This document shows, piece by piece, positions 1-6,630 of a stretch of 36,508 nucleotides of DNA; the stretch's first letter is position 1; each line of letters starts with the position of its first letter. Under the pieces are notes generated by a model that ran no database searches, was not told where the DNA came from, and was given only the letters and a program-made list of their open reading frames with translations. The DNA is from JTS-RE37 sp041744575. Its GTDB lineage: Bacteria > Bacteroidota > Bacteroidia > Flavobacteriales > Flavobacteriaceae. The translations under genes and the position numbers were made by a program. Where the stretch lies: positions 1 through 36,508 of the forward strand of contig JBGTKP010000006.1 of assembly GCA_041744575.1 (NCBI GenBank). Reading direction: 5' to 3'.

Positions 1-1
1 T

Positions 2-445
2 GATTTTACTTTTTTATATAATTATCACGAAAATTTAGAGAATTATTTCCATATAACTTATAGAAATATTACCGGATTTGGACATTATATGATTACAAAT
101 TTATCCGACCAAGTTGATAAAGAAAGATTGATTTTAGCGGATACATTATGCTATGCAGTGAGCTACTTAAATAAATCAACAGATTTTTACGACCATTGGT
201 TTCCAAATACATTTTTATATGGCAAGAATGGCAATATAAATTTTTTCGATAGAATGTCGTCTAAAAAACACTTTGACAAAGTTAAGTCCATATTTAATGT
301 TGAAAGTGATACTGAACTTAAAGAAAAGTTGGAAAATAATAGAGAAAATTCTAAAGACAGACTTCGATATGGAAAAGGAGCTTCTGAACACGTTCCATTT
401 GTTTATGAACTGATAGACCCAGAAAAGTTATCAATTTACCGATAA
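2..445 (+). CDS. Unknown protein, 5'-truncated by window edge
   Basis: The frame is open from base 2, so the ATG at 89 is probably internal. Residues upstream of it (reading FLYNYHENLENYFHITYRN) look like normal coding sequence. The visible part is about 147 residues, rich in Asn, Lys, Asp and Tyr, with no signal peptide, membrane segment or motif that I recognise. I cannot assign a function. It is far more A+T-rich than the genes after 3276 and lies inside the presumed integrated element, directly upstream of the folded repeat at 455-580, so it may be accessory or cassette-type cargo. Codon use fits the low-GC surroundings and differs from the main cluster. The true start lies outside the window. 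Confidence 0.6.
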   Translation, partial: DFTFLYNYHENLENYFHITYRNITGFGHYMITNLSDQVDKERLILADTLCYAVSYLNKSTDFYDHWFPNTFLYGKNGNINFFDRMSSKKHFDKVKSIFNVESDTELKEKLENNRENSKDRLRYGKGASEHVPFVYELIDPEKLSIYR

Positions 446-454
446 AGCACTAAT

Positions 455-580
455 GCTAACAGCGTATATAAAACATCGCTATTACAGGCTATCCGAGAGG
501 TTTGTGTGTGTTTGCGAAGACCGCCAAATTTTTAAATTTGGCTTTTTTTAGAATGAAAAAGCATCACAAATAGCGTTAAC
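455..580. repeat. Imperfect palindromic element, cassette-boundary-like
   Basis: A 126-bp stretch folds on itself. CGCTATT (477-483) pairs with AATAGCG (569-575), TTTGTG (501-506) pairs with CACAAA (565-570), and GCCAAATTT (523-531) pairs with AAATTTGGC (534-542). The outer ends read GCTAAC and GTTAAC. The layout, with a gene end followed by a long imperfect hairpin bounded by short TAAC-type motifs, resembles attC-like or dispersed structured repeats as I remember them from Bacteroidota genomes. That resemblance is from memory and was not tested. No second copy is visible in this window. Confidence 0.45.
523..549 (+). terminator. Rho-independent terminator
   Basis: A 9-bp perfect stem, GCCAAATTT/AAATTTGGC, has a 2-base loop (a slightly shorter stem gives a more realistic loop) and is followed by seven T residues at 543-549. 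It lies about 80 bp after the stop of the gene at 2-445 and forms the central hairpin of the larger folded repeat. Confidence 0.7.
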
Positions 581-1003
581 AACAAATGGAGACGGGATCG
601 AAACATTTCCTCGTCTGATCTATATCTTATAACTCACCCGTTATCTATAAACCAATACACAAATACATATTAAGTAATGATTGACTCAAAATATGCTGTT
701 GCCTTACCCTTTTTAGGGAAGTCTACATTTTTAGGGAAGGCTACACTAGGATATGAGAAGTTAATGGAAATATTGTTATGGAGGGAAACTAAGCCTTGAT
801 TTATCATGTTCAAAATCACATTAATCGTATTAACGCAAAAGTTTGATTAAAAATAAAAAATATCTAAAACACAATATCTAATTAAAGAAAATAACGGCTA
901 CAAATCCCTGTTTTTGTAATCTATTCTTTAACCCCATCACCGTTTTAAATATGTAGAAATCCCTACAGGTTGACTTAGCTTTTATCGTTCTGGGTTTTGT
1001 GAT
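581..1003. other. A+T-rich non-coding stretch
   Basis: About 420 bp without a credible gene on either strand. It contains a tandem duplication of 18 bp (710-727 and 728-745, one mismatch). A short inverted repeat TGTAG/CTACA lies at 952-956 and 963-967. The rest is A+T-rich sequence in which I see nothing interpretable. It lies downstream of both the recombinase (which is read leftwards and ends at 1004) and the gene at 2-445, so a promoter is not required here. Confidence 0.6.
710..745. repeat. Tandem 18-bp duplication
   Basis: Two adjacent 18-bp units begin TTTTTAGGGAAG and end CTACA. They differ at one position (T722 versus G740). No function can be assigned. The unit is inside the presumed integrated element. 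Confidence 0.75.
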
Positions 1004-2224
1004 TCACCCCAATCTCTCCTTCAACAATTGCATATCCCCGGAAACTTTTTCCTCAATTACCTTGGCATAGATCTGGGTGGTACTCAGTTTAGAATGACCC
1101 AGCAGCTTGGAAATCGTTTCAATGGGCATACCATTGGTAAGGGTCACCGTGGTCGCAAAGGTATGTCGGGCCATGTGAAAAGTGAGGTTCTTGGTTATCC
1201 CGGCAAACGTGGCTATTTCTTTTAAATAGCTGTTTGTTTTTTGGTTGGATATCACTGGAAAAAGCCCGTTCTCAGAAAAGATGTCCTGATGATTATCATA
1301 TTTTCGAATCAGTGCCAGAGGTTTAGGAAGCAGTGGCATTTTAACCGAATTCCCGTTCTTTTGCCTTTCGGTAATGATCCATAGGTTTCCGTCCAATCCC
1401 ATCTTTACATGCTTCTTTTTTAACAGGGCGAGATCACAATAGGAAAATCCGGTATAGCTGCTGAAAAGAAAAAGATCCCTGATGGTGCTCAACCTGCTGT
1501 TTGCCAACTCAAGATCCTCAACGGCCTGCAATTCCTTTGCAGTCAGGAATTCCCTGTTCGTTTTGGTCAGTTTCTGCCTGAACTTGCTAAAGGGGTCCCT
1601 ATCCAGCCATTCCAGATGATAGGCCAGGGTAACCATTTTTCGCAGGCGCTGAATATGCTTCATCACTGCATTGTTCCCGATTTGCTTTTGATAATGTTTG
1701 GGCTTTAGTTTTCGTAAAAAACTCTCAAACCGAAGGATAAAGGAATAGTCCAGTTCGCTGAGATCCATATCCGTCTTCTGGAATTCTTTTTTAAGAAAGA
1801 GGAATATATACTTCTGACTCGTTAGATAAAGGTTGGGAGTGTTTCCCCGAAGGATGTCAAACGCAATGGAGTTATGGTATTCAATAATATCTTTTACAGT
1901 ATAATGGGTTTTGTGAGTTCCCAGGTACCTCGACTTGATAGCCGTTACCGTAATTGGTTTATTCTCCCCCTGTATTTCCTGATAACAAAGAAATAGTTTG
2001 GACTGAGCCTGATTGAGATAGTGGTTAAGCTCTCTGGAAAATGCGGATGTTCCTGTAGCCCTTTGTCTGTCTGCATTCCAAAGGTGTATATCTGCTTTGC
2101 GTTTCAGGCTGATATTTAAAATTTTACCATTTACGGTAATTCTGACATATAAAGGTGCCTGATTGTTTTTGGATCGGGATGAATAGATCCAGAATAAAAT
2201 GGAGAATGTTGAAGTTGATCGCAT
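1004..2224 (-). CDS. Tyrosine recombinase / integrase (IntDOT-like)
   Basis: A site-specific recombinase of 406 residues, the usual size for Bacteroidota integrases. It has an N-terminal arm-binding region (about 1-100), a SAM-like core-binding domain (about 108-205) and a C-terminal catalytic domain (about 225-400). Visible catalytic residues are H350, R353 (HMARH), H376 (LLGHSK) and the nucleophile Y386 (TTQIYAK). The position that usually holds the first catalytic Arg (TG-x-R) reads TGFS, giving Ser261. The same replacement is known in the CTnDOT integrase. The gene lies 230 bp from tRNA-Arg and points away from it, the typical arrangement for an element integrated at a tRNA 3' end. It presumably catalyses integration and excision of the low-GC element extending left. 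The start ATG at 2224 gives a full-length arm domain. Confidence 0.93.
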   Translation of the reverse strand: MRSTSTFSILFWIYSSRSKNNQAPLYVRITVNGKILNISLKRKADIHLWNADRQRATGTSAFSRELNHYLNQAQSKLFLCYQEIQGENKPITVTAIKSRYLGTHKTHYTVKDIIEYHNSIAFDILRGNTPNLYLTSQKYIFLFLKKEFQKTDMDLSELDYSFILRFESFLRKLKPKHYQKQIGNNAVMKHIQRLRKMVTLAYHLEWLDRDPFSKFRQKLTKTNREFLTAKELQAVEDLELANSRLSTIRDLFLFSSYTGFSYCDLALLKKKHVKMGLDGNLWIITERQKNGNSVKMPLLPKPLALIRKYDNHQDIFSENGLFPVISNQKTNSYLKEIATFAGITKNLTFHMARHTFATTVTLTNGMPIETISKLLGHSKLSTTQIYAKVIEEKVSGDMQLLKERLG

Positions 2225-2306
2225 AGCTGTCGCCTTTAAGTTATACTTAGTTAAAGACGAAAGTCAAATCTCTGGCAAATCGTTCCTCTTAAAACTTAAA
2301 AACAAA

Positions 2307-2382
2307 CTGTTTTAAACAGGTACAACATTTTAAAATGTTGACGATTTGTGAACGAATATCGTTCACATTATTTGATATCAAA
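2307..2382. promoter_or_regulatory. Palindrome cluster upstream of the integrase
   Basis: Four inverted repeats occur within 76 bp between the recombinase start and the tRNA. They are CTGTTTTAAACAG (2307-2319), CAACATTTTAAAATGTTG (2323-2340, a perfect palindrome), GTGAACGA-ATA-TCGTTCAC (2348-2366) and TTTGATATCAAA (2371-2382). These may be operators, arm-type recombinase sites or excisionase sites. The sequence alone does not tell which. Confidence 0.6.
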
Positions 2383-2454
2383 AAATATCAAAAAAACTTA
2401 AAACATTGCAAATCAATATATTATAGTGATTTTTAATGTTGCCTAAAAGGCTTC

Positions 2455-2529
2455 TGGTAGCCTCACCAGGAATCGAACCTGGATCTAAAGTTTAGGAAAC
2501 TTCTATTCTATCCGTTGAACTATGAGGCC
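2455..2529 (-). tRNA. tRNA-Arg (anticodon CCU)
   Basis: Read on the minus strand, a full cloverleaf can be drawn. The acceptor arm GGCCTCA pairs with TGAGGCT (first pair G-U), followed by discriminator A and an encoded CCA. The D arm starts GTTC. The anticodon stem GAAGT/ACTTT carries the loop TTCCTAA with anticodon CCT at 2494-2496. The T arm is CCAGG-TTCGAAT-CCTGG. It decodes AGG. The 3' end faces the integrase, so it is the likely attachment target and was restored on integration. Confidence 0.95.
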
Positions 2530-2546
2530 CATTTGGGTTTGCGAAT

Positions 2547-2831
2547 TTAAGAATACTTTTTGATAAGCTTTTCTCCTATTTCTGAATAATTCTTCAGAAG
2601 CTCAATATACTTATGGCTTTTCATTCGCTTTATATGATTCTCAATTTTCCCAGCAACAATAGCGCTTTCTACGCTTAGAATATAATAATAGCTCCAGGGT
2701 CGCTTTCTTCGGGTAATCCCAACATTATTATCAGGGGAATTGTGGAAAATTAATCTCTTTTACAAATTGGTGGTCATACCAATATAAAAACTATTATCCA
2801 ACTCCGATTGTATGATATAAACGTAGTGCAT
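2547..2831 (-). pseudogene. GIY-YIG endonuclease-like gene with an in-frame stop
   Basis: From an ATG at 2831 the minus strand reads MHYVYIIQSELDNSFYIGMT, the GIY-YIG (UvrC N-terminal/UPF0213-like) signature with VYI and YIG motifs. The reading hits TAA at codon 24 (2760-2762). It then continues without interruption, in the same frame, for 70 more residues (KRLIFHNSPDNNVGITRRKR and onward to IGEKLIKKYS) to a normal TAA at 2547-2549. The stop falls where the family commonly has Glu in NLEKRL, so a single GAA-to-TAA change would explain it. The total of 94 codons is the normal length for these small proteins. It lies 17 bp from the tRNA gene. A sequencing error is the main alternative. Confidence 0.8.
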
Positions 2832-2877
2832 TGAAAAATAGGAGTAGTATCAAAAACTTCCAATTGTTGGAAACTTC

Positions 2878-2895
2878 CCCCGATAGCTATCGGGG
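2878..2895. repeat. 18-bp perfect palindrome CCCCGATAGCTATCGGGG
   Basis: CCCCGATAGCTATCGGGG is self-complementary over all 18 bases. A core of this kind (CCCGATAGCTATCGGG) is, from memory, an over-represented dispersed palindrome in several Bacteroidota genomes. Only one copy is seen here. A smaller inverted repeat, TTCCAA-TTG-TTGGAA, lies just before it at 2858-2872. Confidence 0.75.
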
Positions 2896-2898
2896 CTG

Positions 2899-2919
2899 TC
2901 CGTTGAAGTATGTGTCCCA
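2899..2919 (-). repeat. tRNA-Arg 5'-end-like fragment
   Basis: The 21 bases match 2511-2531, which cover the acceptor and D-arm part of tRNA-Arg plus two flanking bases, at 18 of 21 positions (shared start TCCGTTGAA). The remainder of the tRNA is absent and the 18-bp palindrome adjoins it instead. It may be a relic of an earlier rearrangement or a chance match. Confidence 0.35.
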
Positions 2920-3275
2920 TATTGCAAGGCAAAATAAACCGTTTTATAGCTCTGCTCACTGGATATTCCTAAATCGCTCAAGATGTGAAATAACCTCCAG
3001 GCATCACGACATTTAAGTTATCCACTTACCTCCGTTTTCTAACGTCAGCCTTTTAAGATATATGATTCTCATTAACTCATATATGCCATGGGATGAGCAC
3101 AGCTTCCCGTCCTGCCCGATAAACGAAATGAGTTAAACAAACATGTAACCGGGTTAAAATGGGCGGACAGTTCTTTCATTTCGAACGACTAAAATGTGGA
3201 AAGTGATATTAAAATGAGAATATCCCTTTTGGACAGTACATACCTTATCCCATCACATTAATAAAAAAACACATT

Positions 3276-4685
3276 ATGAAAAAGTATCTTTTACTTCTGC
3301 TCTTTGGAGCAACGATGACCTTTATGGCCTGTAACAATGAAACTGACATTAACACGGGTGAAAGTCCTGAAAATCCTGAAGTCCCGTCCGAGGAAAATAA
3401 CGATGTTGTCGGATATCTTTACACCTCGACCAACGGGCAATCCACCAATCAGATCGTGCGGTTTGCGCGTCATGAAAACGGCTCTGTGTCTGATGAAACG
3501 GCGTATTCCACAGAAAGTGAAGGAGGGGCCGATATAACCGCAGGTGGTGACGCCTTTGGAGATTTTGATTCGGAAGGGGCAATCAATATCATCGGAGACT
3601 ATTTGTTAAATGTCAATGCTGGAGGTAATACAGTATCGGTCTTCTCTTTGGATAAGACCAATGGCGATCTGGCCCTTTTAAGTAATACTGCAGTATTGGG
3701 TACACGACCTGTAAGTATTACGGCCACCCCAATGAGTGGCAGTACCACCAAATACTGGGTGGTCGTGGGATGCCAGTGGAACAATCCCAATGTTCAGGGG
3801 GACGGCGCGGAATTACGACGCTTTCCCAATGATGAATTCCACAACATGGATCTGACCCAACCCGACCCTTCAGATCCCGACAGGAATATCCATCTTTTTA
3901 CATTTGATACGGCAGATGGCAGTCTGGTCTGTTTAAAAAGGCTGGATACCTATGTTCGTGAAAATGGAGGGCCTGTTAAAGTCGAGTTTTCTCCTGACGG
4001 CAGCAAAATCGCTGTCACCCTCTGGGGGATCACCCATTTTGCTTCGGTTGACCCTTCCCTGGAAGAACAACATCCGAGCAGGGTATATGTTTACGACTTT
4101 AATGATGGGAATGTTTCTAACGCGCGTTTCTTTGAAGAGGAAGGTATCGCCGGAGCGATCGGTTTCAGATGGGCTCCTGAAAGTAACTCGACGCTCTTTG
4201 TTACCAACTTTAATACAACGGTCGCAAAAACGGATAACAGTCTGATCGTTCTAGAAGATGACGGTTCCTCCCTTATAAAAACCGCTAACTTCGCAACCGG
4301 TGAAACCGATGATCTGGATGAAGCCTGTTGGACGGTTTTCAGTCCGTCCAACGACAGACTCTATGTCTCCAGCTTTAACTCAAACGTGATCACCCCGTTT
4401 TCACTTAGCGGTTCGGCTATTTCCTCGACACTTCCTTTTGAAGCCCGTGGGGACAATGCCCCTCCTGCTGATACAAAGGATATGTATGTTTCTTCAGACA
4501 ATAAATACTTGTATAATCTTGGGGCATTTCAATCCTTTTCCCTTAATATTTTTGATATCACCGATGGTGGATTGGACTATAGGGAACAGGTGGTTCTGGA
4601 AACCACCCAAAGTGAACTGGGACAACCAGGGGCTTATAATTTCCTCGGATTAGCTGGTTTTGACCTTGAACAACAGGAGCCTTGA
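3276..4685 (+). CDS. Lipoprotein beta-propeller, lactonase-like
   Basis: A 469-residue exported lipoprotein. MKKYLLLLLFGATMTFMAC gives a signal with lipobox cysteine C19, followed by an acidic linker (ETDINTGESPENPEVPSEEN). The rest shows repeated propeller-blade strings: LLNVNAGGNTVSVFSLDKTN, VKVEFSPDGSKIAVTLWG, STLFVTNFNTT, WTVFSPSNDRLYVSSFNSN and DMYVSSDNKYLYNLGA. This pattern is that of the 7-bladed lactonase/YncE fold (PF10282-like). Whether it hydrolyses a lactone or only binds a ligand cannot be told, because no catalytic set is established in this family. The ATG at 3276 is preceded by an A-rich leader and gives a good signal peptide. It is monocistronic and closed by a terminator at 4702-4735. 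Confidence 0.8.
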   Translation: MKKYLLLLLFGATMTFMACNNETDINTGESPENPEVPSEENNDVVGYLYTSTNGQSTNQIVRFARHENGSVSDETAYSTESEGGADITAGGDAFGDFDSEGAINIIGDYLLNVNAGGNTVSVFSLDKTNGDLALLSNTAVLGTRPVSITATPMSGSTTKYWVVVGCQWNNPNVQGDGAELRRFPNDEFHNMDLTQPDPSDPDRNIHLFTFDTADGSLVCLKRLDTYVRENGGPVKVEFSPDGSKIAVTLWGITHFASVDPSLEEQHPSRVYVYDFNDGNVSNARFFEEEGIAGAIGFRWAPESNSTLFVTNFNTTVAKTDNSLIVLEDDGSSLIKTANFATGETDDLDEACWTVFSPSNDRLYVSSFNSNVITPFSLSGSAISSTLPFEARGDNAPPADTKDMYVSSDNKYLYNLGAFQSFSLNIFDITDGGLDYREQVVLETTQSELGQPGAYNFLGLAGFDLEQQEP

Positions 4686-4701
4686 TGATTAAGTTTTATT
4701 C

Positions 4702-4735
4702 AGAAGGCTGTGCCATTGTACAGCCTTCTTTATTT
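4702..4735 (+). terminator. Rho-independent terminator
   Basis: A 10-bp stem AGAAGGCTGT (4702-4711) / ACAGCCTTCT (4720-4729) with an 8-base loop is followed by a T-rich tail (TTATTTTG). It lies 17 bp after the stop of the propeller lipoprotein and also sits beyond the end of the opposing RidA-like gene. Confidence 0.85.
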
Positions 4736-4788
4736 TGTTCCTGGTCTTCGGAAGTTGATACATCAAGGAACAGACTACCGGAATGCTA

Positions 4789-5358
4789 TTATTCATCAAC
4801 CACCTCCACAATCATTTCTACCTCAACAGCCATATTTCCCGGCAAAGAACCCATTCCTACCGCCGCCCGGGCATGCTTCCCTCTTTCACCAAACACCGCG
4901 ACCATCAGGTCGGAATACCCGTTAATAACCTTAGGATGATCGGCGAATTCCGGGAGCGCATTTACCATGCCTTTTACCTTGACAATACGCTTTACCTTGT
5001 TGAGATTGCCGAGTTCCGCTTTTATAACAGACAACTGATTCACGCCGGTAATTCTTGCCGCCTCGTACCCCTGTTCTATTGTGAGTTCTGCCCCGAGCTT
5101 CCCCGTTATATTTTTCCCGTTATCCTGACGGGGGCCCTTGCCTGCAAGGAAAAGGAGGTTCCCGGTCCTGACGGCATTTACATAATTCGCAATAGGCGCA
5201 GGCGGCGTGCTTAATTCGATCCCCAATTCCCGGAGTCTTGCTTCCGGATCATAGGATTGCTCCGGAGCTACTGAAACATCCGTGGCCTTCTTTTCCTTCC
5301 CAATCGAATGACAGCCAAGAACAGCACAAACTGCCATGGACATCCATAAAAATCTCAT
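4789..5358 (-). CDS. Exported RidA/YjgF-family protein
   Basis: RidA family proteins deaminate reactive enamine/imine intermediates, or act on related compounds, and are normally cytosolic and about 130 residues. This one is 189 residues from the ATG at 5358. It carries an N-terminal MRFLWMSMAVCAVLGC lipobox (C16) and a linker before the RidA domain (about 38-189). The conserved substrate-binding Arg is present (R164 in HARAAVG), as are the terminal VEVEMIVEV strand and the typical GNLLFLAGKGP strand. Two in-frame ATGs lie further upstream (5364 and 5391). I prefer 5358, which gives the cleanest lipoprotein signal. It is the last gene of the minus-strand sugar cluster, 148 bp after the BASS transporter. 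The lipoprotein form suggests a periplasmic substrate. Confidence 0.85.
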   Translation of the reverse strand: MRFLWMSMAVCAVLGCHSIGKEKKATDVSVAPEQSYDPEARLRELGIELSTPPAPIANYVNAVRTGNLLFLAGKGPRQDNGKNITGKLGAELTIEQGYEAARITGVNQLSVIKAELGNLNKVKRIVKVKGMVNALPEFADHPKVINGYSDLMVAVFGERGKHARAAVGMGSLPGNMAVEVEMIVEVVDE

Positions 5359-5506
5359 AAACATAGTATCTGTTTTACAGTTTAATCTCATCTATATATC
5401 CTCAAAGACTTATACGCCCGCCAGAGATTCCCCTTATAAACCTGATGGGATCACTTGCTTCCGGTTAAGTGGCGGGAAGATCCGGCATCTGCGGGGGTAT
5501 TCCGGA

Positions 5507-6607
5507 TTATGTTGGTCTTCCGTGGCGGTCAGGATCCCTGTCCCGCCACCAGGTGGCCAAGGAAGATCCTGAAATGTTCATCCAGGGCCCGAAAACGGCC
5601 GGAGCCAATCCAATCGTTGCCACTTTGCCCATTTCCAAAGCGATGCCTGAAGCAAGGCCGCCATTTTGCATCCCGACCTCCAGGGCAATGGTCCGGCAGT
5701 CCTGTTCCTTCATCCGCAACGCCCGGCAACTCCAATATCCCAGAAAGTAGCCCGCCAGGTTGTGGAGGATCGCAGCAAGGATCAGCAACAGCCCAATGGT
5801 CAGAAGGCTCTCGCGGCCGGCCGCCGTAATGATCATAATGATCACCCCAATGGCTGTCATGGACAGAACCGGCATGGCCTTGTCGAGCCACTTTAACTTC
5901 CCATGAAAAAAATGATTGAAAATCAGTCCGGCAATGATAGGAATAATGACAATTTTAATGATGCTGAAAACCATCCCCCAGAAATCGATGGGCACAAACT
6001 GACCCGCAAAAAGTTCCATAAGTAACGGAGTCATCACAGGTGCCATCAGCGTGGAAACGGCCGTCAGTGTGACCGATAACGCCAGGTTCGCCTTCGCCAG
6101 ATAAGCCATTACATTGGATGCCAGTCCGCTTGGCGAACAGCCTATGAGGACAACGCCTGCAGCAATCTCTGCCGGGAACTGAAAAAGGCTGGCAATCCCG
6201 AATCCGAGGAGCGGCATGATCGTAAACTGGCACGCCAATCCGATCAATACTCCCTTTGGCATCCGGATTACCCCGAGGAAATCTTTGGCACTCATCGCTG
6301 TCCCCATGCCAAACATGATAACCTGAAGCAGGGGGACAATGAGAGATTGAAATTCGAAATCCCCGATACGCTGAAGATAGGCAGGATACAGCATGGAGAT
6401 GGTAACGGCGGCAAAAATAAGTATGGTATAGGAAAATCCCCGAAAAGCCGGATACCCACGCACCCCGATGGCGAGGAAAAGGAAAAACAGTACAAAGGAC
6501 GGCCCGGCATATGCGCCGTAATTTAAGGCAAGCAATACTCCAGAGAGCACCAAAAAAAACAGGGCGCTAAACAGAAGGATCCGAAAGCTTTTCTGATTTT
6601 TATCCAT
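5507..6607 (-). CDS. Bile acid:sodium symporter (BASS) family transporter
   Basis: A 366-residue inner-membrane protein with about ten hydrophobic helices. It has the family signatures PLLQVIMFGMGTAMSAKDF, VVLIGCSPSGLASNVMAYLA (crossing region) and EVGMQNGGLASGIAL. BASS members are sodium-coupled importers of organic anions such as bile acids, pantoate, 2-keto acids or sulfonates, and the substrate is not predictable from the sequence. The gene lies 23 bp downstream of the amidohydrolase, so the two are probably co-transcribed, and the transporter may import the acid released by that enzyme. The C-terminal tail is short and charged (WWRDRDPDRHGRPT). The start ATG at 6607 is followed by a charged stretch and then the first helix. 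Confidence 0.9.
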   Translation of the reverse strand: MDKNQKSFRILLFSALFFLVLSGVLLALNYGAYAGPSFVLFFLFLAIGVRGYPAFRGFSYTILIFAAVTISMLYPAYLQRIGDFEFQSLIVPLLQVIMFGMGTAMSAKDFLGVIRMPKGVLIGLACQFTIMPLLGFGIASLFQFPAEIAAGVVLIGCSPSGLASNVMAYLAKANLALSVTLTAVSTLMAPVMTPLLMELFAGQFVPIDFWGMVFSIIKIVIIPIIAGLIFNHFFHGKLKWLDKAMPVLSMTAIGVIIMIITAAGRESLLTIGLLLILAAILHNLAGYFLGYWSCRALRMKEQDCRTIALEVGMQNGGLASGIALEMGKVATIGLAPAVFGPWMNISGSSLATWWRDRDPDRHGRPT

Positions 6608-6630
6608 TCCTATAAAATTCGGCCGTTGCG

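Larger units (their letters stand above)
1..2454. mobile_element. End of a tRNA-Arg-integrated element (partial)
   Basis: The combination is a tyrosine recombinase next to the 3' end of a tRNA gene, low-GC sequence up to the tRNA, an unknown gene and structured repeats. It supports one end of an integrative element or genomic island that continues beyond the left edge. The tRNA 3' end should provide one attachment site. The second attachment copy (a repeat of the tRNA 3' portion) is not in the window, so the boundary and type cannot be fixed. No conjugation, phage or transposase gene is visible. Confidence 0.5.
2832..3275. other. Intergenic region before the propeller lipoprotein
   Basis: About 440 bp without a convincing gene. 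It contains the palindromes and the tRNA-like fragment listed separately. It also has an inverted repeat ATATATGA (3058-3065) / TCATATAT (3077-3084) with an 11-base spacer, about 190 bp before the lipoprotein start, which could be an operator. I did not find a clear promoter matching the Bacteroidota consensus (TTG, then TAnnTTTG). Confidence 0.5.

Noticed and set aside
2831..3016. 61-codon plus-strand frame over the palindromes
   Set aside because: It runs through the 18-bp palindrome and the tRNA-like fragment, with no motif, so it is most likely chance.
1..3275. CRISPR array or transposon ends
   Set aside because: The palindromes differ in sequence and are not regularly spaced. There is no repeated spacer structure, cas gene or transposase.
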